Source: Candolleomyces eurysporus
Taxonomy: Eukaryota; Basidiomycota; Agaricomycetes; Agaricales; Psathyrellaceae
Assembly: GCA_027579435.1 (NCBI GenBank)
Contig: JANBPK010001208.1
Coordinates: 1-64,000 of the forward strand
Length of the DNA: 64,000 nucleotides
Direction of reading: 5' to 3'
The notes under the pieces are model-generated. The model did no database searches. It was not told the origin of the DNA and worked only from the letters and a program-made list of their open reading frames with translations. Positions 20,853 through 33,445 of this stretch are shown here, one piece after another. Within the stretch, counting starts at the first letter, position 1, and the number at the start of each line of letters is the position of its first letter. Made by a program: the position numbers and the translations under genes.

Positions 20853-22048
20853 ACGGCCCTACCTTACGGTCGTTTCACGCAGCCTTCGCCTTTCATTTTA
20901 TAACATCTCACATCCTCTTCGGACTGAGCTTGTCCTCCCTCTGACTCTCATCGTCGAACCACCTCGCTCAGGAAGCACTCCTGCATATTTCTCTTTGTCA
21001 GCTCTTTGTGTGTCGGAGTTCCCATAGAATCTGAATCGACACCGGACGGACTCCTCTATGCCAAACTCTGGCGATTTACTACCTCCATGCAACTCGTCGT
21101 GTGAGTTCTCCAGAGCGTCCATCGAGACAACGTGCTAACCTACTGGCTTCGACTGTCGTGTCCAGCATTGCACCTCCATCCGCTCTCAATCAGCTCATCC
21201 TATCCCTGAGTCGTCATAGTACATGTCTTGGGGTTTCGAGTACTCGGGATCCCCACCTCGAGACATTCCGCGCGAACTCTGGCAATACGCTATCTGTGTC
21301 AGTTCCCAAGGATACAAGCTGAGACGCTATGCTGACCTACGGACTTCGACCAGTGTCAGTGGCTCCAGTCTCAGCCATCCCCATACGCACTAATCGAGCT
21401 CATCTTATCCTAAACTCGTCCTATCCTCGGCCTTCGGACACCCATGGACTTTAATTCTTCGCCCCGGGGAATCCCTGCACAACAGGCCATTCAACTTACC
21501 CGCAGTCCAGAGTCCAATGCAGCTCATGTCAACTCTCAGCTCAGCTTGAACATTGTAACCCACACGGAGATAACACTGACCCACCTTTGAAGAACCAGCA
21601 GAGGCCACATTCCGCGCAGTAGTGGGCGAGTAGCTCTGCTTCTTCAATCCCAGTGAGACGTTGCCGGCATCGCTTGGGTAGTTGGTACAACGGGAAGCAG
21701 CTCGGGGCAAACCAAGTATTCGTGAGTGTGCATTCGCAACTATCTCTATTGAACGTGGGCCAGCCTGATTGGGGTTCTCGGTGGAGCTGGATCAGCGCAC
21801 CTCCTTAGCCACGCCCATGTCTATCATTGGAAACACCGCATCCTTTGTAAAGTCATTCTTTTTTCTCTCCAGTGCAAGTATGTGACTTCTCAACTCAACT
21901 CCTCAAATTTGCGGCATTCCCCTAGGAAGTGCAGAGCATCCAGACCGCCTGAAGATTCAATATTATCTTCAGGTCCAGTAATCGCCCAACAACAAATGTG
22001 GTCTCCAAGGAGCAATAGACCGCGGACCACGCCGAGAGCCTGCCGTAT
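20853..22048. other. Intergenic upstream of STAND gene, weak tandem repeat
   Basis: No convincing gene. Two units starting near 21130 and 21331 look like diverged tandem copies about 200 bp long: both begin TGCT.ACCTAC.G.CTTCGAC and share a CTCATC.TATCC segment. The stretch could hold 5' exons of the STAND gene, but I could not build a model with coherent phases. Confidence 0.4.
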
Positions 22049-23539
22049 ATGTCGCACTACATATCGTTAGACTCAATAGAGCAAGAGCGATGTCAAGTTA
22101 CCGTAAGATCACCTCCTGATCCCAACTCCATCATCGTCATCTCTCGAAGAATCACCACCATTGAGATCGATAAAATAATCGTACGAGCTCCTCCACACGA
22201 ACAGACGAGCGACCCCCACCCACACCCACTCCATAATTTCCGGGTTGGTAACGTTTTCGGCGTTGCGGGGGAGCTCACATACGTGTATGGATCAGAGACT
22301 CGGATTTCCATCAACACCCTACACCAACATGCAGCTACAGGAGCGTTCCACGACTCTCTCGAGCGTCATCCATTTCCATCGTGCTACCCTGACACTCGTA
22401 AAGAGGTCTTCCAGCACATCGCTGACTCGGATAAGCCGATTGTAGTGATTCATTCACCTTCGGGTCAAGGCAAGTCTGCCATCTCCCAAACCCTAGCCGA
22501 GCGATACAATCAAAAAGGTATCCTGGCCGCCACGTTCTTTTTCGATAGGAGCTCCCCTCAGCGCAATAACCCTTCACAATTTGTCGCCACCCTCGCTACC
22601 CAACTCGCCTTGTATATTCCAGGGCTCAATTCTCTGATCGGGGATGCCGTCGGACACCACCCGAAGATTTTAGATACGAACCTGGAGCAACAGTTGGACA
22701 AGCTCATCATCGAGCCATTCCGCGACTATCTAGAACAATCGCAGCAAGCAACGGGTGCGGATCCGGAGCAGGCTAATTCATGGATCATCCTTGATGGGTT
22801 GGACGAGTGCATCGCAATGACACCCAATCGCAAAGAACCGACCGAACTCGAAAGCAAGAACGCCCAACTTCAGATTCTCGAGCTCGTCCACAAACTTCGA
22901 TCCACAGGACTACCCCTTTCGTTCCTCATCTCCTCCAGACCTGAAACCTCGATTATGAAACACTGCAAGCAATTTTCGAACTTCATCAAAGTAATCGACA
23001 TTTGTGCCATTGATAGCCACCGTCAGGACGTAGAGACAGTCCTCAGGGTTGGGCTGCGCACTGTTGCGAGGGAGCGCAGACGTACCCGTGAATCCGGTGA
23101 TATTGGGGAGGTCGACAAGGAAAGGCTCACGGGAGAGATAGGTAACATGGGTAAGGAGTCTGAGGATGAAGATTGGCCAGGGGAACTTCGGGTGCGACGT
23201 CTGGTAGAGATGACTCGCGGGAACATGTTTTCTGCAACCAACGTCATCCAGCGGATTAAACATTTCGATGGCGATCTTGAGCATGAGCTCGATCGCCTCC
23301 TCGACTCGGAGAAAGGCCTTCGACCCGGCCCTCCACCGGAGCCTTCAGCCGTCAGCACCAATGCCAGTCCCGGCTTTGCTGGGGGACACTTGAGCGGCGC
23401 AACCATCAGCGGTGGTGTTCAACTCGGTTGCACCAACAACAACAACAGCTTCCATCAGACTTTCCAGGCCAATTCCAACCCCCAATTCACGTACACCTTC
23501 GACTTTGGTGGTCGACAAGTGCGTCTGCGCGGAGACTGA
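22049..23539 (+). CDS. NACHT/STAND NTPase (NPHP3-N-like), unknown effector
   Basis: A 496-residue open frame. Residues 90-125 match the lead-in common to basidiomycete STAND proteins (AATGAFHDSLERHPFPSC). The P-loop is IHSPSGQGKSAIS, about residue 150, and the Walker B is WIILDGLDEC, about residue 250; a SSRPET sensor-like motif follows. No ankyrin, WD40 or TPR repeats follow. The C-terminal 65 residues are instead Gly/Asn-rich with GGHLSGATISGGVQLG and TNNNNSFHQTFQ. Proteins of this class act as signal-transducing switches, many in fungal self/non-self recognition or immunity; that role is inferred. The start at 22049 is the first Met of the frame, and upstream exons may be missing. Confidence 0.72.
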   Translation: MSHYISLDSIEQERCQVTVRSPPDPNSIIVISRRITTIEIDKIIVRAPPHEQTSDPHPHPLHNFRVGNVFGVAGELTYVYGSETRISINTLHQHAATGAFHDSLERHPFPSCYPDTRKEVFQHIADSDKPIVVIHSPSGQGKSAISQTLAERYNQKGILAATFFFDRSSPQRNNPSQFVATLATQLALYIPGLNSLIGDAVGHHPKILDTNLEQQLDKLIIEPFRDYLEQSQQATGADPEQANSWIILDGLDECIAMTPNRKEPTELESKNAQLQILELVHKLRSTGLPLSFLISSRPETSIMKHCKQFSNFIKVIDICAIDSHRQDVETVLRVGLRTVARERRRTRESGDIGEVDKERLTGEIGNMGKESEDEDWPGELRVRRLVEMTRGNMFSATNVIQRIKHFDGDLEHELDRLLDSEKGLRPGPPPEPSAVSTNASPGFAGGHLSGATISGGVQLGCTNNNNSFHQTFQANSNPQFTYTFDFGGRQVRLRGD

Positions 23540-24226
23540 ACGTGACGCGACGTTCGGCATGACTGCTACCATTACTCTATATACACGATGACCAGACCCT
23601 GATGATACCCTAATCTCGTGTTAGCTGTACTAGGGTGTATGATTGCCATGTATCTCGACTTATGTGAGCTCCATACGATTATTCTCGCATTCCGCTCGTG
23701 CTTCAAATCTTCGGGGTTCAACCCAACTTGAACCGAAACCGGTCGATTTAGTGACCCCAGCCGATGATGTATAATTAGTAAACCACAGCACGTTGGGATT
23801 CATCCGTTTTCACGCACCCTTTTATATTTTNGAGGGAAGAAGCTGCTGATGGAGCTGCAGCCTTACGGAGAATCTGGCTGGCCAGCTCTCCATAGAATGT
23901 AGAATGCGCTCAACTTGGGTCCGGAGGGAATTATAGGGGTCCCATCATATTTTGATTGGGTACGGAAATGGGAAACTAGATTAACGATCGACTACAAAAT
24001 ATTTGAATGGAATGGCGCTGGGGCTATNGGGAGATATGAGTTGAACAATGGGATATGGGATGTTAAACNNGAAGGGAGTCGTGATGAGAGGCATGAGAGG
24101 GTCATCGCATAGTTAAAGTAACATTTTAGCAAGAAATTCAAGATGTACTAAGGAGAGGAACTGAGAAATTATAAAACAGCGTATGGCTGTTACCACTTGA
24201 AGGGTTTTGTGAAATTTCCCGGGCCG
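23540..24226. other. Intergenic; left edge of aquaporin duplication
   Basis: No gene seen. From about 23812 the sequence belongs to the duplicated aquaporin block (3' flank). Single undetermined bases occur at about 23831, 24028 and 24069-24070. Confidence 0.5.
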
Positions 24227-26475
24227 CTAGACCGATTCTGTAGTCTGGTCACCCCCGTTGGAAAGCGCACGCGTTCGACGGCGATCCCGCCATTGGAGAC
24301 TAGAAACGACGGATTGTAGTGGAGTGTCAATCAGCCATAATTCTCTATCGACAGAGTGCAGACAATCACTCACAGTTTACTGACCACGTTCGACTTCTCC
24401 TTGTACAAGAAGAGATCATACAGGCCTGCGCCGATGAGCCCTCCGAGGAAATCGCCGATAATAGGCGCGTAGAGCCAATACCAGCTACATGATGAGGCTG
24501 CTTGTCAGAATCCAGTTTTTTCCTGGAATAGTCAAAGGACACATGCCTTCTGAACGTGAATACTTGACGTCCGTACCCAAGCATCGCAGTAAACATCCTT
24601 GGCCCTAGATCGCGAGCCGGATTGTACGCAAAGCCTATTGAAAGAGAGAAGCATAACGATGAGCATCGCTATCGTGATCACAACGAATAAGATGTTCAAA
24701 GAGAAGTTGAAGCTTGCTTACTCGTTTGAACGCCAACAGCAGCTGCGATTCCTGTAAACATTACAAAAATCCCAACGGCTACCTCACCCGAATGCCAATT
24801 GTTCTTCGACTTGTCGAGAAGCGCGAAAAGAGAAAGGACAAGTAGAGCTGTGCCAATGAGTTCTGAGACGAAGCATTCCGCGTTGGAGAGGTAGCTGACC
24901 TAAGAATCAATAAGCGATTCAGTCAAGCTCGTCTAAGAGGTGCACTGCGAGATCAAGGACTCACGGGAATGGTGCCGAAATATCCAGCGGTCGATAGAGT
25001 CCTAATACCAGTTCCACCTTCGTTTATATCGATGGCTCGTAGATAGTTTCCGTAGACGATGCCCGCACCACAGATTCCTCCCAAGAGTTGAGAAAGCCAG
25101 AATCCGGGCACCTGGCGCCATGGAAAACCACGAAATACGGCCATAGCCAGCGTGACCTATCCACCAATCTGAATGCACCATTCCCTTCAACGAAGAAGAA
25201 AACGGCGAGTACGTACAGCTGGGTTGACATGGCCCCCCGATACCCAAACAGCCACAGCAAGGCCTGCACCCCATCCGAGGGACAGGGAAGTCCAACTCTG
25301 AAAATTATGCAGGTAAAGTTTGTTCGGGGTTACGACGAGATATGGGTGGAAGGAGAATGCTTACTTACCCCTGCCTGGAAGCCGGGAGATGTGCTAGGGT
25401 TTCTCGTCAAGTTGACTTGGCAGTTAGCCCCACATCCGAACATAACGAACACCATCACCCCGAGGAATTCAGCAGCATATGGCATGAGCCATGCTCTGTA
25501 ACGAAACAAGAAAGATACTGTGGGTCAACTNGGGGGTATCTGGACGTCGGTGGGATCAGTGATCACGGACCTAGCTCGAGCCACAGGGTTTCGTTCGAGT
25601 GTAGGAGCAATTTTGCCATTCTCTGCGGAGGAAGATGGCATAGTATCATTATCCGGCTTTGGGATCTGGCTGTGTTCCTTGAGTGTCGTAGCCTGCTTAT
25701 CTGAAAGGATGCTGGAGGGTGGCCGCGATGACGATGAACGAACTCCCTGAGGAGCATCCATTTGGCCGCGTCGCTCAGGGGACGAGTACTGTGGCAGTTG
25801 CGTAGCCATCTTGAAGTCGGAATGGACGCTTGTGAAAGAACTTGCTTGAGACGGAAGAGGGAAAGGGGTATAAATATGTTTTTCAAGAGCCGCCACACAC
25901 TGTTGATGTCTTGCATCGGGACGCAGCATTTCATTGCAGATCTAACATGGCAGAAATTCGTCATTGGTGAGGTATGAGGAGTCGATATCTCGGCTGAATA
26001 CAGGTGACGCCAGTGACGTTGTAGAAGTGGTAAACTTGCAGATGTATGCCAGGGTTCCTACCCAAGTAATGCGGACGTAGAACTCTGTCGGTGCCCCAAG
26101 AGACGAGCTGTAGACCCAGAAATTTTGGAAAAAGACTGAAACAAGTAGAGCCAGTTGAGTTGAGATTTACAGACAGTTACTAGTTCTTTGGATTCCCAGA
26201 ATGCCAAGCATGAGGCTGGCCGCAGTGGAAACTTCCAGCTAAAGAGCTCCGACAAGACGGCTGGAATGTTGGATAAAGTCCACTGAAAGCCGGCCCTGCC
26301 AGCCACTGAGGCGGCACGAGTTCATGCAATCCGCTCCAGTTCTTCGCTTCATTGCAGATATTGGAGCGACGAATCAGTAAAAAAGAGAGGAAAAGCGAGA
26401 AGGAACCTTCTACAAGTACAACGGTGGGACGAGGCTTGTGGAGGTNGGGGAAGTGGGCGAGGCTGAGTTTCTAGT
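23812..26475 (-). repeat. Segmental duplication, aquaporin block, copy 1
   Basis: About 2.6 kb, including the complete aquaglyceroporin gene, its introns, 3' flank and roughly 650 bp of upstream sequence, aligns with 58628-61240 in the same orientation. Similarity is high throughout, with small indels. Confidence 0.88.
24227..25809 (-). CDS. Aquaglyceroporin (MIP family), copy 1
   Basis: Eight exons (25571-25809, 25369-25495, 25217-25297, 24965-25156, 24722-24899, 24547-24634, 24374-24484, 24227-24299) give 362 residues. MIP channels carry water and small neutral solutes such as glycerol across membranes. Residues 1-80 are a hydrophilic Ser/Pro-rich cytosolic tail. The first pore motif is [11 protein letters not shown], split by an intron after NPA. 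The second is [10 protein letters not shown], where the Asp after NPAR is typical of glycerol-conducting members. Membrane segments include [14 protein letters not shown] and [16 protein letters not shown]. The sixth intron starts with GC (GCATGT), while copy 2 has GT there. The last exon is supported because both copies keep its frame and the ending TTESV. Its near-twin lies at 59047-60605. Confidence 0.88.
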
Positions 26476-27345
26476 GCTTTCCCTAGCGGAGTTCTCGGTT
26501 CCGACGAGCTCGGCTACGGCTTACGGTTCTTGTTGCCGCCGTCNTTTTTGTGATCGTCTACAAAGTACATGCTGAGCACTGAGCTTTGTGAAGACGCTGG
26601 GATGACTTGTACATATCATCGATAGATTCGATTCTTCCTATGAGTGTCGTCGTGTCGCCTGCATCGCCGCGTGACAAGCTCTTGTGTCTTGGAAATACGG
26701 TTAAGGTTTCAAATTCTCTCTTGATACCACACCAGAAAAGGTGTGCACTCATCCGCCTCCAGGCTGTTTTGGGAGAAACTCTTGGTGTTCATATGATCAT
26801 GCTAAGGTCCTCTAGGCGCTCGGAGCGATAAAAAACGTAGGAATCAGGATGGGTGCAGTTGGTGGGAACGGGAAGAAAGGCAGAGGTATGCAAGGGTATG
26901 CACTCACCTTGAGATATACATATCTATCGACCCGATCATGAACAGCACAGCACCTTCCGACGAACGACCGCCGCATCTGATGATGCCTTTAGGGTGCGGA
27001 TTTAGAGTTGCATTGTCTAAACGGAGTTGAACAAGAGCCCACCGAGTGAACGTTGACCACATTTTGGAAGATTGTAAGCCTCTCGGTTTTCTTGGCCGAG
27101 TATACGGTACTCATGCTCCAGTTCAGCACTCAAGTAACGCGTAAAAGTCGGTCAATACACGGATATAATTGAGTCTTAGTGTTGATCTGTGGGACTCAGC
27201 TCAAGAGTACGAGCCGATGCTAAGATGCCAAAACCTGGCATAGAAAATTTGTATTGACTTGGAAAGGTTGAAAGGCGAAGGTATAAAAGCCAGTGCTAGC
27301 TTACGGCTCGTCACCAGGATCTCGCATCCGACAATCCAAGTCGTC
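25810..27345. other. Intergenic: duplicated aquaporin promoter, then GH11 promoter
   Basis: To about 26475 this is the upstream part of the duplicated aquaporin block. The rest, to the xylanase start, holds no gene I can support. Single undetermined bases lie at about 26446 and 26544 beside homopolymers. Confidence 0.5.
27282..27288 (+). promoter_or_regulatory. TATA box of the GH11 xylanase gene
   Basis: TATAAAA lies 64 bp upstream of the predicted start codon at 27346. A strong TATA box suits a highly inducible secreted enzyme. Confidence 0.6.
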
Positions 27346-28329
<984 letters not shown>

Positions 28330-28817
28330 TATCTGAGGCATTCTCGCCATAGTAGCTCGGGGGACGTCCCAATTTGCAAGTCGTAGACTCGATATGATGA
28401 TATATTACTGGTGAAAACATACTATTTGAGCAGGACCTGGATATCAGGGCTGTTGGCTGTAACGTTCTCTGTTTCAATCTCGGGTCATCTTGCGTGAATT
28501 GTTTCGCAAAACGACACCAGAAACGTAATGGTTCAACAACAATTATTTTCCAAAGCCGCACAGGTACATCGAGTGTCAGTTACATCAAGGCACCTATCTA
28601 TCTACTAATGGTATGCTAGTATACAAGAAGTATCGTTAAGCAACCGCAAGCGCTGCACATATCGGAGGTAAAAGATAATTGATAAAAACTCAGCTCCTTC
28701 AACCAATCGACATCCACAGACTAAACCTTGAAGTTTTTCGTGACGTTCGTAAAAAGTATCCACACAGGACACGTTTAAAAAAAAGAGTTGCGCTGATAAT
28801 TTCGAGTCCCTGTTCAA
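28330..28817. other. Intergenic
   Basis: Convergent 3' ends of the xylanase and the minus-strand gene to its right. No gene or repeat recognised. Confidence 0.5.
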
Positions 28818-30991
28818 TTACCGAACAAAGTTTCTGCCAGCAAGCTTCGCCCTGGCACGCTCCATCATCTCTCGAACTTCGGGGCTGTCGCACGTATCCT
28901 CCACAATATGATGCGAACGTGCGGGTGACGCTGGCATACCCATCCCATAGTTTTGCCTGGGTGGCGTGGAGGTCGACACCGAGATCTGGGGGTACTGGTG
29001 CACAGAAGTCGAGGACGCAGCGGTACTCCTGCTGTGATGGTAATACCGCGTGCTTGCTGAGCTTCCTCGTCGTTTGAGACCCCGTCGTTGCGTATCTTCA
29101 TCATCGCTAACCCAAGCACCCGACCCATCATCCACCTCGTCCTCCTTCGCATCGCTCATGACGACGACTTCCGTTCCTAACGCTCTCTTCCCTTCTTCAA
29201 TCAACTGCGCGAGCTTCCCGCCGATCCAGTCCATCTGCTCTTCTACGTCCACGTCCTCTTCGTCGTTGTTCCCGGCAGGGAATCTACGACCGTTCGCACT
29301 GATCGAGGGGTTCATGTTGACATCGAACGCTTCGGGCTGGTCATAGTGGCGCGTTGAAGATGCTGCAGGGACCGTGCGCACAAAAGGAGCGGCCTTCCTC
29401 GACTTGTGCCCTTGGTGAGCCCGAATGCTGCCCGTCTTCCGTGCACTTCGCGGTGTAGCTTTGGGTTTGGCCTTATCCCTTCCACGAGGGGTAGTTGGGA
29501 CGTTCAAGGTCGGTCTAGAGTGTGAATAGTGATTCGATTGATTGGGGTAATCAATGGCAGTCCATTCTTGGTTATAAGGAGGCGGAGGGGAAGGAGGTTC
29601 GGAAGCAGATCGAGAGATTGACATGTCGTCTGGGTTAACGGCTGCGGAGGCACGTCGTTTACGAGCATAAGCGTAGTCAGAGGGATCGAACTCGTCTTCG
29701 TTGCGTCCGCGGTCTCTCCATCTAGAAGAAGGGTCAGATACTGGGATAGAGATAAGTGAAGAAGTTAAACTCACAGTCGATAAACCGTAAGGCCAACGGC
29801 TGTCCCCATGAGAGCTGCGCTCCATGCAGTGGAGACGATTGACCCTGCGAGTCCACGTCTTCGTTTCGTCGGGGGCAGGTCTGCGGGAGTGGAGAAAGGC
29901 CACCACATCAGGAACGGAGCATGGTGAAGCGACAACGCAAATGAACGCGGTTTGTGTAGAGGAGAGGTGGNAAAAAAACGGTAAAATTTTTGTTAGCAAA
30001 CGTTCCGAGTTCAAGAGGAAGAGGTAATGGAAGGAAAAAGATGAATGGTGAGGAATAACTCGTGTTATGAAGGGTGGCATAAACACGTGCTGTCCACATC
30101 ATATCGGTCGGGCATGATATCAGAGGTCGTATTATGCCATGCCCGTGCTTCTCTTCCCGACTCTCGTTGAGCTTGCAGAAGAACGACCGAGGTAGGAGGC
30201 AAAATTACGGAAGAACGGGCATGTAATTCGCTTATCCGGAACTCGGAACCACGAACCTCTGCCCACCACCAACAACCATCGGAATGCGACGAGCCAAATG
30301 AAATGGGAGCAAGGAGGAAGAGGCAGAGAAGAGAAATACACAAATGATACTTACCATCCTCATCCAGCTCTCTCTCCCCATCCATCTGGTCCACCTCTAC
30401 GACCTCCATTCCATCGGCCATATCCCTGTACTTCGCGGGATTGTCCAAATAGCCGTTACTAGACGCTAATGTTGCTTGTGATTCGCTAGGAGACGGATTC
30501 GACGGTTCCCATCCCCTTTTCCTAGACACAGGAGCCGGGGGAGGCGAGTTATACCCCGAGCGAGTAGGCCTAATCTGCTGGAAGTGGTAATTCGGTTGCT
30601 GGCTCTGCCACTGGGACAACTGGGCAGTTAAATTTGACTTTTGCGCAAGGTGTGAATAGCTGTGCGCCAAAGAGACTGCGGCAGAAGGTGTAGGAGAAGG
30701 GGAAGGAGAAAAGGAGGGTCTTGGACGCCGACCGAGGGTGGTCGAGTTCGAAATTGGGATCGGGCCTAACGAAGCCGGCAGGGGCTTCATTGGCCTGAAC
30801 ATAGGCCTTGACTGCCTTTCGTTGTGATGGGGGAAATCGGGGTGCCTTGAAGTGTGTTCCGAGCGTGGTGGCACGGCCGCTTTCAGTGGGTTCTGTCCCG
30901 TCGTCGGACTTGTGGACAGGGACGAGAACGGGTTGCTTATGCCCGGTACGGCCAATTTGAAGGTGAAGGGGAAGGACGTGAGGATGTTCAT
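28818..30991 (-). CDS. Disordered protein with one predicted membrane segment, function unknown
   Basis: Three exons (30355-30991, 29775-29880, 28818-29721) join with matching phases into 548 residues. The first ~210 residues are Ser/Pro/Gln-rich and low in complexity. The small middle exon adds a basic patch (PPTKRRRGLAGS), then a hydrophobic stretch (IVSTAWSAALMGTAVGLTVY) that could cross a membrane once. A WRDRGRNEDEFDPSDY region follows, then a long disordered tail with a conserved-looking acidic/amphipathic segment (EEQMDWIGGKLAQLIEEGK). The very end is basic (REMMERARAKLAGRNFVR). The basic patch beside a single membrane segment would fit a nuclear-envelope or ER protein, but that is inference. 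The intron at 29881-30354 is long (474 nt), contains an N at about 29971, and could hide another exon. Confidence 0.65.
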
Positions 30992-33445
30992 GGTGACTCG
31001 GTCAAAGGCGTCGTTATATAGCATAAACCAGGCTGAGGACTGCGTCGCTTGGAGGCACGCACTGCTATCGTATAGGCTGGTTCAACGATGTGGATACGTC
31101 GTGATGATGAGGGAAGTGAAGGAACGTCGTTGCGTTGCCTGTGGCAGAAGTGAATGAATGGTTGGCGGAACAAAAGGCTGCGTTGTGGCACGAGTGCGAA
31201 CGACTCCGAGCAGAAGGTACAATGCACTGAGCGATGCAAAAGCAGTATTGAGTTTGATTGCTGGTATATAGGAGGTGTTGGCGGACTTACAAGTTGGAAA
31301 TCTGGTGATATCTTGGCCAATCACCAGGATCTAGCTGGGGCAAGCTTTGACGAAGAAACGTCCTCGCTGCTGCCTGCAGGCAACTAGTCGAACCACCACC
31401 TCCCCAGCAGAACATGAGGTGGCTGTGCTGTTCGTTTTCTCCGAAAAGGAAACATTCCCGATGTCCTGAAAGCGACAAAAAAGGAAAATCTCCTGATAGA
31501 CGCTCACTCACGCCTGATCAGGGATGCAAGGAGAGACCATTCAAGGCAGGCCAGTTACCATGCACATCCGAGGGCGCTGACACTCTTTTCATGCAAATTT
31601 TGCGCGTGGACTATTTTTTCTTACCTTCCTGCACCTTAGAAAGCAATCTTCGCTGGTAGTCTCTAAAGGCAGAATCGCAATTGTCAGAGCCCAGTGACCT
31701 TATCGGGGGCAATAGACGAAACAGTCTTTACTACCCTTATCTTTCAAAGCTCGATAGTACAGCGAGTAGCTTGTCAGTACGGTACCTGGCAGTTTGGAGC
31801 AATGTATCTCACCGTCTATGGGCTAACCAGAGCCACCGATACGGAGCTTCGCAATAGAGTCACCTTTTCGACTGTTTGCTGTAGCAACCAATGCTTCCAT
31901 GTGGCTTACGCCCTTCCCAAGGATCCCCTTCAATTCATCACGTTTACGCAGGGTCACGGGCACGTGCATGAACCCGGTTCGCGTCACATCGCGTTTTTCT
32001 AACAGCCATTCCGCACCAAACGCCGGCATTGGCAAGGTTCATGGTCACATTTGGTCCTCAATGTTCCCTGGCCGGCCATATTTCCTCAAGGACTCACTGA
32101 GAAGGAGATAAGAGTCAAAGACCTGGTTGCAGCGTCAACCACATCTTCGAGGTAAGTAGCACGATACGCTCGGTTTGGAGACCATTTTCGTTCACTCGGC
32201 AGGCTAACTAAAACAGACATGGGGTCATCTGCTCAATGACAAGGCAACCTATGCGTAATGAGNAAAAAACGCGATCTAATCTATTCTGAATACCCGGTCT
32301 TTTTACTGAGCGATCGATTCAATATTGGAGTACACCGGATACTCCTTATTGTCTGTCACTACGAACTTGGAGCAATTGTCATCCCACTTGATATCATGAC
32401 GACCCAGCTGAAGCGAGGGTTTAGACTCCTATATAAGGTGGGGACCTCTTTTTTGTTTTGCTCAACAATCGGTCCTAATCCTTCCTAAAGCCTAAACGCA
32501 CCTCAAACTGAAGAAGCGTCTGCCCGTGCTTCTGAACCCGAATAATGAGGGAGCTCGGTGCGTCCTTTCTGTTTCCCTACTATCGGATTGGGTTTACCGT
32601 TGACGGAGATTTTAAATTCTACAAGGTCAGATAATCGCGCTTATGATGGCGTATAGGCATACTGAGTCCAGAGGCCATATCTTTGGCTCTATCATCTAGC
32701 CGACGCTGTCGCGGTCGCGACTTTACCTCTTCGAGCACAGATGCGGGGTCTATGTCTTCATAATAGAATCAGTGCTCTTTATTGCTGCCCAGAACCTTCC
32801 CTGTCACCTCAGGGAAAGCGGGCCTCGGGAACCTTTATGTATTCGGCCAGGAACTGGGGTTCGTTCCGCAACCTCCTATCATGCAATTCGGGTAAGCAAT
32901 ATTCTGATAGTTATGATAGAAATTATTCTCACCCTTCTCATCTTAGTCAATCTAACAAAAAGAAGGCTGTAGAACAATAGAAGTGTCCTCGTGAACCAAC
33001 TCGTCACGGCTCTGTACGAAAAGCGGGTGAGCTGGGTAAGTGATTTACATGAATACTCTCCGAATGTGCTAACGTCCTTCATATTTCCCTAGAAGGGTAC
33101 CTCGAGGGAGGGAACGGGAAGGTCTAATTGTTCTCGGACTAATGACTCCGAGCCTGTCCGGCACTCCATCAGCCGAGTTCCTCTGAGTATAACACGAGCA
33201 AACACTTGCGATCGGCGAACAAAGGACGCCTTGCCAACGTCTAGTATCCTGGATTCTCGACGACCTTATTCATTTGACAGGTCAATACGAAGCAAGGATA
33301 CCTTGTACTCATATCCTTGTACTTGGTACTACTTATCATCTCCAGTCGCCCACAGAGAGTTGATTCTTAGTGGTGCTTGCTGGTCTTGCCCTCCCTTTCT
33401 ACTTCCCACCATTTTCCTACAGTCCGCTATCGATATTATCCAACC
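30992..33445. other. Long intergenic stretch
   Basis: About 2.45 kb without a supportable gene. Open frames on both strands are short and lack motifs. One N beside an A run lies at about 32263. A small hairpin (CTTCCCTG..CAGGGAAAG) sits near 32795-32819. It separates two divergently transcribed genes. Confidence 0.5.
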
